Assembly: GCA_900239685.1 (NCBI GenBank)
Contig: OENT01000242.1
Coordinates: 62,001 to 126,000 of the forward strand
Length of the DNA: 64,000 nucleotides
Source of the DNA: Rotaria macrura
Lineage: Eukaryota > Rotifera > Eurotatoria > Philodinida > Philodinidae
Direction: 5' to 3'
The notes below the pieces were generated by a model. It saw only the letters and a list, made by a program, of their open reading frames with translations. It had not been told where the DNA came from and ran no database searches. Positions 35,891 through 47,551 of the stretch are shown here, in pieces (the stretch's first letter is position 1; each line of letters begins with the position of its first letter). The position numbers were made by a program, and so were the translations under genes.

Positions 35891-36677
35891 CAGGGTGGAG
35901 TTTTTACGATTATTGGCATGAGTTATTTTTAAAAAATCTGAACTTCGACCTTTCCCAGAAATCACTAAAATATCAGCCTTCGCAGAAAGTGAGAATATTG
36001 AGGATTCAATATCTCAAGAGCATGTTGACCAATCATGGTGAAATTTTGCAACAACAACAGTTATCTTTTAGTTTCAATCACAGTCAAAATTTAAAATATC
36101 CATCTATCGCTAGTGGCGACATATAAAACACCCAACCCGTCTAAAACCGTGGTATGAGGGAGTGAGATGGTTAGAATATCCAACACAAAACTCTTGGAGC
36201 TAAAAATTATACCATATATACAACTCAGCTTTATGTGAATCCAAAACGAAATTTCAGGTCGATCGGTTGAGATGTTCTTAAGATATTGAGCCCTCAAGAT
36301 TTTCCCTTTCTCGAGAACTCGTATTTTAAGAGTTTTGCAGAAAAAATCATAAAAAATCGACGGTTTGATGCTTTTCTGAAATGTTTTTCGTCAATATTCT
36401 TAAAATTCTTTCCTCTAGAAAATGTATTAAATTAAGCAAAGTCTGATTATCTCAATGAGACACAAGGGCGATCTTCTTAACGAAACCATAAAACTGACAT
36501 TTTGGTATTTTTATGAAAAGTCATAGCTCAAAGGAGAATATAACGACAGTTTCGTTAGGAAAAAGAAAACTCAGAAATGTTCTCCGTTAATGAATAAAAT
36601 ATGAAGTCGATTCATTTAATTAATATGAAGATATTCATTTTTTGTATCTTAAATACGTATATTTATAGTACACCATG
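35891..36677. mobile_element. TA-flanked MITE-like element (Tc1/mariner type)
   Basis: The left end CAGGGTGGAGTTTTTACG and right end, read inward, CATGGTGTACTATAAATA form diverged inverted repeats flanked by TA on both sides (35889-35890 and 36678-36679). No transposase frame is present in 787 bases. CAGGGTG-type ends with TA duplications are common among mariner-like MITEs. The divergence of the ends indicates an old copy. Confidence 0.5.
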
Positions 36678-36679
36678 TA

Positions 36680-38092
36680 TAATCTTTAAATTAAGTCATG
36701 ATAATGAACATAGGAATTGTTCTCGATAGTATAAGATTTCATGAAAATTGCATAGATACAATCTGAAACAATATATTTTACATTGACGATAATTGTTTTC
36801 GATGTGTGCTTCGAACTTGGTTTTCCTTTTCCATCAACGATATGGAAATGTCCCGAACTACGATTATCGGATTAATTTCATTGTAATTGTCATACATGTA
36901 AAATGATTGTTTCGCTGCGTATGATATTTTTGTTTGCAGCAATAGTAACATTGATTATCACAGACAACTTGACACATACGATCAACATCAATCACCAGTA
37001 TGTATTTATTCCATCTTCAAAGTTATGTGTAGTATAATCTGAAACTATTTTTCTTTATTTACAAGATTCGCGAGATAATCATCAAACATCATGTTCACTT
37101 TCTTGTGATATGAACCTCTATTGTATATGTATGAATAATATTCATAGAGGAAATAATCTGTACTGTTTCTCCTCGCATAGGAATAGATTTTTTCTGATTG
37201 AAGTCCGTCAATTCTAAAAGATATTTTTTATTTCTGATTATTACAAAAATTAAATTGGCATTGTTCACGTTTCATAAACAAACCAATAGTGAATGCGTAC
37301 GTCATCGACATAGTTTTAACGGGAAAAAAAGCGGAATTCATTATTATGATAGAAAAAAATGTCAAAATACTAAATTTACTTTTATCGAATGGAAAAAAAA
37401 TTTATAGACAAACACAAATGTTGCATAAATATCAATAGAACAGGTTTTCATACAGTTGTTCAAATAGAATAATGGATATATTTCTCGTCTAATTATACGT
37501 CACTAATGAAAATATAAACTCAACAGAGTAGTAGTATCGACATCGAACATTGTGACGGATATATGAAAATTGATTTGTGTTGATCGATTACCGCATGCTA
37601 TATATTGAGTTTTATTATTTACGACATTCGTCCATGTATTCATTTTTATGTGGAAAAGCTTTCACTTGACATTACAAAATAACCGACACCGTCTGCATAC
37701 TTTTTTTTCCTGATACCCCCTTTAGATTGTTTATAAAAAAGAAACTCACTACACTACAATTCGATCGACAATTGAATATTACTTAAATGCATTCTCGAAT
37801 ACTATTTGTCATAATAAATAAAAATATTGTGAGAAGTATATTTTCGAAAAACAACAATGATCAATATTTTATATGATTACATATATTGAAAAGAAACTAT
37901 GATTAAGAGGATATGGGAGTGCTTATGTGTTATCAATAGTATTTTATTTTATTTAAAAGAAAACATAGTTAGTATTAAAAATGATTAAAATAGAATTATA
38001 TAAAAAAAACTTCCAAATAATTGAGTAAGCCACATGAAATCGTCTGTCTCTTTGTTTATGTTCGTGTATAAAAAATCATAAATTAATCTAAT
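36680..38092. other. intergenic, no gene seen
   Basis: AT-rich, with only short frames; nothing recognised. Confidence 0.45.
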
Positions 38093-38225
38093 TTAGCATT
38101 TGACTACAAGTGATGGATCATTGACCAATGTTCGTCCATCAGCAACAGCAGCTGCTGCTAATTGATTATGTATTGATGTATAACGTGTTGGATTTTGTCC
38201 GATATGTTGTTTAGCACGTTCCAAA
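38093..38225 (-). CDS. last exon of an unresolved gene
   Basis: After the acceptor AATTTTAG, 44 codons run to TAA at 38093-38095. The peptide is LERAKQHIGQNPTRYTSIHN followed by QLAAAAVADGRTLVNDPSLVVKC. Composition and the clean acceptor argue for real coding sequence. Upstream exons were not found; they may lie in or beyond the assembly gap. Family not recognised. Confidence 0.5.
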
Positions 38226-38306
38226 CTAAAATTTGAATAGAGATTCAAAATAATTTTGACTAATCAATAGAGGATAGACATTATTTTTTTTGTTTCGATT
38301 CGTAAC

Positions 38307-38379
38307 GGTCGCATGGCCCAACGGTTAAGGCACCCGCCTACGGAGCGGGGGATTCCAGGTTCGAATCCTGGTGTGATCG
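38307..38379 (+). tRNA. tRNA-Arg (ACG), copy 1
   Basis: A 73-base cloverleaf: acceptor GGTCGCA pairs with TGTGATC, discriminator G. The anticodon stem CCCGC/GCGGG encloses loop CTACGGA, giving anticodon ACG (reads CGU; A34 probably becomes inosine). Box A resembles TGGCCCAACGG and box B is GGTTCGAATCC. A T run follows at about 38387, a pol III terminator. It differs from the other copies by C in place of T in the D loop. Confidence 0.95.
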
Positions 38380-38485
38380 GTCTTGTTTTTCGTTTAACTT
38401 AACAATTACAAACAAGAACTCAATCTTATTAATTTAATTTATTTAAGCATTATCTTTTCTCGTTTAATAAATTCTTGTACTAAAA

Positions 38486-38657
38486 CTATCTCGTTTCAAC
38501 TTTAACATATGATTCTGGAAAATTCTCTTCAATTTCTTTTTCATCATAAACAACGATATGCTATTGTAAGAAATTGAAAACCATTCTCTATTCAATAGTT
38601 TATGTGTATTATTCTACCTTACGTTCGAATTAAATTTTTTCAAGTCTTTTGAAAAAT
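38486..38657 (-). CDS. last two exons of an unresolved gene
   Basis: Exon 38623-38657 (FSKDLKKFNSN) joins in phase 0 to exon 38486-38560 (HIVVYDEKEIEENFPESYVK, ending VETR and TAG). Both acceptors (AATTAG, TTACAATAG) and the GTAAGG donor are good. The HxVVYD...FPxSY pattern is faintly like the C-terminal strand of PARP/ADP-ribosyltransferase domains, but that is weak. Earlier exons would lie toward the assembly gap, under or between the tRNA genes. Confidence 0.5.
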
Positions 38658-38914
38658 CTAATTATTTGTTTTTACATTCAAAGTGGAAATGGGTGTTAAA
38701 TATTTTAGTCGTTTTTCACGAAAATCATACCAACGATTCTCTCAATTGTTTTTAATCTGAAATCGCTCTTCCATAGTAGTTTGTTGCTTATTAAAAAGAA
38801 AAGCAATGTTTAATTTAAAACAATTAATTTTTGAAGAATATTTACAAGTTTTTTTTTCTACAAAAATAAAAATAATTTCAATTGACATGAAAGTGCCGCT
38901 CAGTGTTGAACAAC

Positions 38915-38987
38915 GGTCGCATGGCCCAATGGTTAAGGCACCCGCCTACGGAGCGGGGGATTCCAGGTTCGAATCCTGGTGTGATCG
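38915..38987 (+). tRNA. tRNA-Arg (ACG), copy 2
   Basis: Same cloverleaf as the other copies with D-loop AATGG. The assembly gap starts at the very next base, so its terminator is not visible. Confidence 0.95.
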
Positions 38988-39544
38988 NNNNNNNNNNNNN
39001 NNNNNNNNNNNNNNNNNNNNNNNNNNNNNNNNNNNNNNNNNNNNNNNNNNNNNNNNNNNNNNNNNNNNNNNNNNNNNNNNNNNNNNNNNNNNNNNNNNNN
39101 NNNNNNNNNNNNNNNNNNNNNNNNNNNNNNNNNNNNNNNNNNNNNNNNNNNNNNNNNNNNNNNNNNNNNNNNNNNNNNNNNNNNNNNNNNNNNNNNNNNN
39201 NNNNNNNNNNNNNNNNNNNNNNNNNNNNNNNNNNNNNNNNNNNNNNNNNNNNNNNNNNNNNNNNNNNNNNNNNNNNNNNNNNNNNNNNNNNNNNNNNNNN
39301 NNNNNNNNNNNNNNNNNNNNNNNNNNNNNNNNNNNNNNNNNNNNNNNNNNNNNNNNNNNNNNNNNNNNNNNNNNNNNNNNNNNNNNNNNNNNNNNNNNNN
39401 NNNNNNNNNNNNNNNNNNNNNNNNNNNNNNNNNNNNNNNNNNNNNNNNNNNNNNNNNNNNNNNNNNNNNNNNNNNNNNNNNNNNNNNNNNNNNNNNNNNN
39501 NNNNNNNNNNNNNNNNNNNNNNNNNNNNNNNNNNNNNNNNNNNN
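38988..39544. other. assembly gap (557 N)
   Basis: Run of N. It begins exactly at the 3' end of a repeated tRNA gene, so the assembly probably broke at the repeated tRNA sequence. Confidence 0.99.
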
Positions 39545-39663
39545 TTTACTAGTAAAAGAAAATTTTTAACGATAGAAAAATGGAAAAATGCGTTCCATCT
39601 AATTTTTTTCATGGAAAATCATTTTCTCAGATCAGGTTGAAGAATTAATGGTCCGTTCACAAC

Positions 39664-39736
39664 GGTCGCATGGCCCAATGGTTAAGGCACCCGCCTACGG
39701 AGCGGGGGATTCCAGGTTCGAATCCTGGTGTGATCG
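39664..39736 (+). tRNA. tRNA-Arg (ACG), copy 3
   Basis: Identical in sequence to copies 2 and 4. It is preceded by ACAAC, much as copy 2 is. A T run at 39745-39749 serves as terminator. A transposon end begins 26 bases further on. Confidence 0.95.
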
Positions 39737-39897
39737 AAGAGAATTTTTTGTTGTGAAAATTTCAAGGGGGAACAAACTGATCTCTTGATTTCTAGTGATT
39801 TTTGTTGATTTCCATTGATTTCTAGTATCGCTGGAAATTCTATTTTTTTGTTTTTATAGTTTCGAATCACTTTTTGTGTACTCAAAAAAAACAGCTT

Positions 39898-40860
39898 TGT
39901 GTACTCAAAAAGTGAGTACACTCGAAGATCTGTCTATGTATCCATCCGTCTGACCGGTACACAATGACTCGTGAGAACATTGAGCAACTAGCATGAAATT
40001 TTGGGCATAGCATCTTCTCATCGATATCTCGGTCAAGTTCGAAGATGAGAATGATCCGGCAAGGTATTGCTGATTTATGCCAAAAACTGTCATTGTCTAT
40101 GTGAACATTGGCCTATTCGGATTTTCGAAGAAACCTTTGCTCTGATGATCAAAAAAAACTTCAGCTATTATACACAATTCGATAGAAAATTTCACGACCT
40201 ACCAAATGATATATAAAACATCAAGAAACAAAAAGTCTGAGACATCTATTCGAAAGATGCTTGACACTGAAGATTTTTGTGAAGGATTTCGACAGTCTTT
40301 CTCGCTTTGTGATGAGTTTTTGAGTTTCATATGTGGCAACACTGGCTAAAACATGAAACTGCAAACATTACTACGTATTTATTTAAATAAATGCACTTTC
40401 TAAAATCTCGCTTGGGGGGGGGGGGGCTCAAAACTTTCTAAGGGAGGGGGGAAGTTGACCCGCCCCCTCCCAGCTCTGCCGCTGGCTGGAAGGTCAGGGC
40501 ACTGTGTCAAAAGTGAACTAGTATCACATACTTAAACGGATATTGCTTCTGTAATTGTACACATTCTGAGTGGCCAAACGTTAAAGCCCCATTTTATGTG
40601 AATAATTTTGAAAAAAAATAAACAGGTGTTTATTTTTGCGAATAAATAAAGACTCTGAAACTAACTTCTCGCCGCGTCCTACGAGATAAAAAGAGATCAT
40701 CGACAGTGCCTAAGTGACAGCTCCTTAGTGCGCCCATGGATGGTTTTTTAGACAGTTAGATAAAAATCAATCTGTCGTCAAATAGTTTTAATTTTTCATG
40801 CACACATGACATTCGGATTAAAATCCGATGTTTCCACATTTATTTTATCCATTGATATCC
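39898..40860. repeat. dispersed repeat, copy 2 (related to 17951-19080)
   Basis: Starts near GTGAGTACAC and shares GCATGAAATTTTG, GTTCGAAGATG, CCGGCAAGG and ATTCGATAGAAAATTT in order with copy 1. The second block at 40798-40860 shares CACATGACATTCGGAT and GATGTTTCCA. Middle parts differ, including a G13 run at about 40417. It is nested in the 39763-43091 element. Confidence 0.55.
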
Positions 40861-41311
40861 GTAGAGTTATGAAAATAGATGTATTTATGAATACGTGATC
40901 TGCATTTATCAAAGTTTTTAAAATGCAAAAAGAAATTTTCCAACATGATACATGAATATCAAGTTTTATTATTGAAACAAAAACCATTGTTGTTCTTGAA
41001 TGTTTGACAAAATCGATCAGCGCGTAATGAGCTCACATCTTTCTCCAGAAGCGAGCAAGCAGCCTGTTTATGAAGAAATATATTTTATTTCTAATTTAAA
41101 CTCAACAGAATGTTTTACTAGAGTTCTTGCTTTACGTTATCAACCACTCGTTTTCCACGATTTCAAGATGTTCTAGCATTGTTTATAGCCTCAAAACCAT
41201 CATTGAATGGTAAATACTCATGAATAGGAATATATCGAAACTCTCGGTCTCAGTCTTAGTCTCTTTCTTAGTCTCAAATATGGTCGCATTCAATTAGAAA
41301 TATACTCTCAG

Positions 41312-42521
41312 TGTCCCTGATACGTGAAACGAAGTTCAGCTATTATTTTTGTCCCCGATATCGATGTATAAGCAAAGATCGTCATCGGTGCAGAATAAAG
41401 CTAAAATTATTGTCGATAATAAAAACTGTCTCTAGTGCTGTTCACAGATAGATAGAATAAGATGTGTTGATCACAAACATTTTATGTTTTTGGAGGCTTG
41501 TCTCTTCATACGAGACACATGAACCATATTTGAAAGAGTCAAAAATTAGTTTTTAGAGGGAAAGATCACAAATCTATGCGAACGTTTCACTGAAATTGAA
41601 CCTGTCCGACGCAGAATCGTTTACACTACCAGAATATGCATGAAGATCAACATATAAGAATGCTCCCCGATTGATAATGGTCAAATACCACCGCAAATGG
41701 ATTCAATGCTGTAAACAGTGGTTCATTAGACTGAAAAAACTCGTGTCTGCATGAGTGAATCAAAACGTTTTTCACTCAAAGGTGATAACTCGACAAATTC
41801 CTTCTGACTGGACTTTGATTGATGCTCCTCAAACAACTCTTGCATGCCTCAATGAATTATAATTGACAAAAATTAGTTTGTTTTAAACGACCACTAAACT
41901 TTCAGATAAAATGCTAAAAATGATCTCTATGAAAAGGGTTCATCAGGTTATCAACTGCAAGTAAAAATCATATTGGTTTTTTCTCGTTTTCTGTTACATC
42001 CTAAACTCACTGTTTATAGAATTGGGCTCGTTGGCGGGGGGGGGGGCGGTATTTGACCATTATCAATTGAGGACCGTTGTTATATGTTGACCTTCATGCA
42101 TGTTCTGGTAGAGTAAACGATTCTGCGTCAGACAGGTTCAATTTGAAGGAATCGTTCACATAGATTTGTGTTCTTTTCCACTGAAAACTGAATTTTTGTT
42201 ATTCCAAAAGTGGTTCATATGTCTTTTATGAAGAAGCAACCCTTCATAAACATATAATGGCTGAGATCAGCAAACGTCATTTTATCTCTCTGTGAACAAC
42301 ATTGGTGGAAAAAAACAAAAATTTCTTCCCCAGGCCTGAGGGGTACCCCTGAAACAAAAGAATGACACTTTTTCAAAGAATACCTTTCAAATATAAAAGG
42401 ATCTCCGGATCAGTATGGCTTTTATTATCGACAGTAATTTTAACTTCATTTTGCATTCACGACGAATTTTTATCAAACATCGTTATTGGGAAAAAAACTA
42501 ATTGGACGTCGTTATTAGGGA
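41312..42521. repeat. large decayed palindrome
   Basis: Left arm 41312-41691 and right arm 42046-42521 are inverted copies. Shared words include TTGATAATGGTCAAATACC, GACGCAGAATCGTTTAC, TTGAACCTGTC, CACAAATCTATG and TGTCGATAATAAAA. The right arm has an extra segment of about 110 bases (near 42305-42415). The spacer is about 350 bases. It is either a fold-back transposon or two copies of one element inserted in opposite directions. Confidence 0.75.
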
Positions 42522-43099
42522 CCTTTTTCTAATAGATGTTGGGAGTCATCCGTTCGACTTGTATAGCTTATTGCGCTAGAATTCGTTTCTCATCAGTACG
42601 TACTGCATGATAGAGATCTAAATGCTCTGCAACATTGCGCAAGACACCAATTCTGTATTTCTTAAAGAAAATGTGTCCTTCGATCAGTTATATGGCAAAG
42701 AGAACACATAATAAGAGACACGGTACATCAAGAGATATCGGGGCTGAAAAAACACTATGTAGTAGTCTCTATTCAATCAGATTTCATTCATGTATAAGAT
42801 TTTTGGCACTAATTTCTGAATACATTTTGAAATCAAGAATATAAGCAGCTTTCAGTTGTTTTACAATTAAAAGTTCTCGTAGCTGACTGCCGAACGAATA
42901 CTAATTTTTCGGTAAATTGAATAATAATGAAAGAATATTGTATATTTGTCACTAATATCTAATAATTTGAAAAAATTGAGAAATTTAATCTAGAGTGATG
43001 TCTGATTATTTCCTATGATTTCTTTTGATTTCCATTGGTTTCTAATGATTTCTGGTCATTTCTCCATTAGAAATCAGTTTGTTCCCCCTTGGAAAATTC

Positions 43100-44355
43100 C
43101 TTAGAAAATAACTTCGTCTTGGTAAGCTCATCTTGAGAACGATGTAAATAAAAATCGACTGAACTTATTGATCTTTTCATTGACTGCCGAATGTTTCTTG
43201 TTTCTCCTAACGGTAAATTTTTCTTCGAAGAGAATATCGATTTTTTAATCGTTCTGTAACGATTATGGGATAGACTTACTTCTCATTGGTTCAAATGAAC
43301 TGGCAAGAATGAAAACGTTATTTTTATATTTGCCTGAATCTAAATGAATTGTGACTGTTAGTACTTCCATCACAGATGGTGAATGGACGACCGTACTCGG
43401 CTATTTTGTGTTCAAACTCTATTTAAGAACGATTCTGGAGTCTTGTTCGAGTTATTCGCACATGTTCAATATTTGAAACAGATGAAAGCGTAATTTCGTC
43501 GGTTTCTCACTGAAAGAAATCTAAAACATTGTTGAACTTTTTGGATGTGCTCTGTAATGACATTAAGATGTGTTTAGGAAATTCATGTGCCATTTGTTTT
43601 CTTAGAAAAAACGAAAAAATTGATGTCATCTAGTGATTCGCTAAATTTTGAAGTTAAAATTAATAGAGATTTTGTCACCAAGGGAAAATTCTATACAATA
43701 AATAGTATAGTTAACATTTCTTTTCTTCTTTCAAAATTATAATTTTGTCAAACCAGTATCTTCCGATGGAACGAACTTCGGAGAGGAGCTCTCTCGGCTT
43801 AGAAATGTGAATGCAAAAACAATATATAATAGTGTCGTGCAATATTCAATCATTGAGAAGGTTTCGTACAAAACTGTAGGTTTGATTAAAAATCATTCTA
43901 TGATTATACTTGATATTCAGTTCATTCTTGGGTCAATCTTATCAGTCGAAGGTCATATTTGAATACTGTTGTCACTTAAATAGTAGAGCAAACCAATAAA
44001 ATAATGTTTTTATCGTAGATCATTGTTTCCTAATATATTGATGACTTCCTATCCTGATTCGTCAAGTCAGAAGATAAAAACTAATTAGTTATTGTTGACT
44101 TGGTAAAATTCTACTTCAATGTTGGCTACTAATTTAAATCAGAAAAATGATGTACATCATACAACTGATTATCAGTCATTTATACGTATTCACATTGAGT
44201 AATAGCATGATTTCATTGAGTAAGCTCTACAATATTGACTATCACCATTATATGAAGATTGGAGATTCGTGACTATTTGAATATGTTCCTAGCTATGCCA
44301 CTGAATTCATTTAGAACTGGAATACGAATTCTACATTAGTCTTTATTGGTTTGAT
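43100..44355. other. intergenic, no gene seen
   Basis: No feature recognised. Confidence 0.45.
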
Positions 44356-44519
44356 TTAAGCTAAAGCAGCTGTTAGCGTAATTTCTGCAGGATTAAAATG
44401 TAAAACACGATTTACTTGATGTTCATAATACCCTGAAAAATTGTTTCTTTTAAATATATTGAGACTTATACATCGGCATTGTCTCTTAGTTTAGAGCGTA
44501 AAAGTTCAAGAAGGAAGTA
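44356..44519 (-). CDS. last exon(s) of an unresolved gene
   Basis: After acceptor AATTTTTCAG, 25 codons run from GGTATTATG to TAA (44356-44432), encoding YYEHQVNRVLHFNPAEITLT then AALA. A second open stretch 44472-44519 (YFLLELLRSKLRDNAD) has an acceptor and a GT donor, but its phase does not join directly to the terminal exon. The two may be separated by a lesion or by another exon. Family not recognised. Some short frames at 45066-45266 on the same strand could belong but are unproven. Confidence 0.35.
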
Positions 44520-46482
44520 CTCAAGATTTTCATTAGACTTAAGTTATATATGACTCCAGATAATACTTTGAAGTCAAGTGTAACGGTCTTCATATTCCGT
44601 CGTTCACAGTGTGTGCTGATTCCTAGAGTTTGTCTATCACAGTCTGCAATGAAATTAACTAATAATAATATCTGTACCGATCTGGGTGAAGTCAGAGATT
44701 GGATTGCACTCTATGTTAATATCAGTGTATAAAGACTATCTACGCTTGAAGCATTTGATCGACGAATATTCACTTGAGAGCAAGTGTGAAAAGTAGTGTG
44801 AATCTCGAGTACATCAACGGACTAGTCGAACTACTTATGAGCAAATTCATCTTCTGGATAAATGTATATCGCAATAAATTAAACTCTGAATCTGTTGTCA
44901 AGTCGAAAAAGTCATTTGAAATGATATTCTTATGAAATGATCGGTCGTATCATAGATATAGATTGACGTAATTCAACAGTTGGAAAACGTATCTATGCAC
45001 GTATATAAAAGTGCAAGATTTCTCTTCATACACATGAAAAGAATACTATCAAGGTACAAATAAAATCATACTATACTACATCCAGGAAAAGCACCATACT
45101 CCAGAAAAATATCCAGTTCTTGATCAGTTCTGCTATGCATGAGATATGCTAATGGACACTTCGTCTTTGTAACACATCCACAAACGGAAACACAACGTGT
45201 AAGTAGTCTTTTGTTAGAAGAAATAGTATACTTAGTTACAATAATATTTTGTTGAAATGCAATCAAGTTCTTAGCAAAGAAACTGCTCCATGCATATGAC
45301 TATCGGATTAAGATTCACGCAAACGTAAAGAAATACTTCCTCAGTATAAGTTTACACATTTGAGCTATTGAAATACTTAATTAACTTCGTTTCTTTCAAA
45401 GAAGACTTGAATAGAATGCATGGTGTGAGTGGCAAAAGCAACACCAAAGATAATTTCCTAGATTCTAGGAAACCTTTCTTGGTACTCCTAACCAGTGTTC
45501 TTAATGGAAGAGTGTACCCAGTAAAACAAAATGTATGATACCCTAACGAAACAAAATTTACAGGCTGTTTTACACGCTTCAGAAAAAACAGTGTGTACGC
45601 TGTAAACACTGATATTTCATTGTAAACTTTGTTTTTAAACAGTTTTCGAACCTTTATTCTTCGAAGAAATTTATCTATTGTGTACTATCAAGATGTGGAT
45701 GAATCAGAGTGTTTGGTGAATGTGTCAGTTGATATCTTTTATTCTATCACATGTCTTTTTCTCTTTTGATGTAAAATCATTTTACTTCGATGTATCACAA
45801 ATCTTTATGCGCTTATGAAAGTAGAATACGAAATAAAAGTTTTATTTTGTGACAAGACACCAGTTTTACGCTTCTCTAACACATTGAAAACCTTGGTCTG
45901 CAAAACAGTGTGTCCTGAAAAACTAAGTGTACCCGAGCATCCTACGTCAGATTCCTATTAAGAACATTTCACCTAACAACGATGCGTGATCTCTATTCAG
46001 AGTACCTTCCGATGTGAAGATACTCTGAGAGATTGAAATGTTATTTTATTTTATTTTGTCACTCATCTTTATCTCATCAAAGCTTTTTGATGATTGAGTT
46101 TGTCAATGATTGGAAAACTCCCGATTCTCATCAAGTACACAATAATATACAGATATGATGTCAATCATCGAAATACTCAAGTATTTGGAGTGGTAATCAA
46201 TAACTTGTTCGGATCTTCATTTAATTAATTCACACGTTATCTCGTACGGAAATTCAAGGTATCTTGTTTCTTTCAATTGTTTACTTAAATAGATATTTGA
46301 TAATCGAATCAGGATTTCATTACTCCTAAAATTGATTTCTCGGTCTTCTCATTTCTTTTTCCAATTTTTGTCAATTTCAAATAATGAATTGTTTTTCAAT
46401 ATTAATGTTTTCCATCTATATTTATTTCTCAAGGAAAACTCTGTACTCTGATGAACTGGACAGTTGAACATCATGTCATCAT
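44520..46482. other. intergenic, no resolved gene
   Basis: Degenerate related words (ACAGTGTGT, AAGTGTACCC) recur at about 45490-45620 and 45850-45940, perhaps an old repeat. No gene was resolved. Confidence 0.35.
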
Positions 46483-46555
46483 GGTCGCATGGCCCAATGG
46501 TTAAGGCACCCGCCTACGGAGCGGGGGATTCCAGGTTCGAATCCTGGTGTGATCG
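46483..46555 (+). tRNA. tRNA-Arg (ACG), copy 4
   Basis: Identical to copies 2 and 3, about 7 kb away. A run of eight T at 46565 or so is the terminator. It lies tail to tail with the 272-aa gene, whose stop codon is only 24 bases away. Confidence 0.95.
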
Positions 46556-46578
46556 AAATGAAATTTTTTTTCTAACAC

Positions 46579-47551
46579 TTACTCCGTTTTTACAACATGT
46601 TCAGTCGCTGTGCCGAGTACAAATTGTTCACCGTATTCTGTTAAATAAGGCCATTTACCGTTTGCATGTCGGTAAAGATTTTGCTGATCAGCTTTCACTT
46701 GTTCGTATTCAGCCATTGTTTTCGGTTGAATGGATTCTAGTATTTGACGACGATTTAATGGTATATTTGAACCGAACCATGTTGTTTCATCTATGAATAA
46801 TAGAACACAAAAAGAAATTCTTTCTTTCCTTCTTCTCATTTTCATATATATATATATATATATGTGCATGTTCTCAACAACTTACATCCATTTCTTTGTA
46901 AATAATAACCATCATTGGGTCGTCCATGATCAAATATGATTTGTCCTGAACGTGATGTTGGTGCACGACGATACAAATCAATTGAAACATATCGTTCGAC
47001 GGGTACACTATCTCTAGACTGTGCTAGCGTTCGTTCACCTGCACGATTTGGATACCATTTTGGATACCCATCTGCTGTATTACCATTATATTCTTCTGGT
47101 AATTTCGATGTATATGCTTGTGGAGTAACAAAAGTATATTCTGCACCAGCACCAACAGCCTCACCTGTACGTAGATGGCTCATAGGTACGGAATCGGTTT
47201 GCCGTTGACGAAAACGACGAAATGCTCCTGTCGCTGTGGTGATATGAGATTTATTAAAAAATAATGGATTAGCCGACGTATCAATATTAGCAGCTTGTTC
47301 GTCGGTCATGATCGTATACGGTGCATTAGGTGAACGTGGACGAAGACCTTCTTGAGTGTACTATGAAACAAAAAATCGATTAACTTATGTTCTAGTGTGT
47401 TTTATGTTTTAGTCTTTACTTTTGAATAGGGTTTAATAAGTGAAGTTTTCGAACGTAAAATAGCTTGGCCCCATTGATTAATCTTATTATTGTTAATTTC
47501 AATATTTCCTCTTTCATTTTGAGTATTATCAGTGATATTAGTGTTTGCCAT
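46579..47551 (-). CDS. 272-aa soluble protein of unknown function
   Basis: Three exons: 47420-47551, 46886-47360 and 46579-46790. Borders are GTAAAG/CATAG and GTAAGT/CATAG, in phases 0 and 1. The start is the ATG of MANTNITDNTQNERG. An ATG further upstream is in another frame and would miss the conserved-looking WGQAILRSKTSLIKPYSK. The protein has no signal peptide or TM. It is rich in Tyr, Arg, Pro and Gln, with stretches such as DGYPKWYPNRAGERTL, DLYRRAPTSRSGQIIFDHGR and NLYRHANGKWPYLTEYGEQF. Such short aromatic/Pro/Arg motifs remind me of ciliary microtubule inner proteins, but I cannot assign a family. It is transcribed divergently from the gene at 48232, sharing a 680-base interval. Confidence 0.75.

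Larger units (their letters stand above)
39763..43091. mobile_element. 3.3-kb DNA transposon with 19-base perfect TIRs and 8-base target duplication
   Basis: CAAGGGGGAACAAACTGAT at 39763 is repeated exactly, inverted, at 43073-43091. The flanks are GAAAATTT (39755-39762) and GAAAATTC (43092-43099), an 8-base duplication with one mismatch. Both subterminal regions carry GATTTCTAGTGATTT-like words. Eight-base duplications suggest hAT or a P-like superfamily; no transposase is left to decide. The interior holds a dispersed repeat (39898-40860) and a large palindrome (41312-42521), so it appears to have received other elements. The insertion lies just past the terminator of a tRNA gene. Confidence 0.75.

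Noticed and set aside
38806-39640. Long frames of about 245 codons
   Set aside because: They are open only because they cross the N gap; the readable parts are tRNA sequence.
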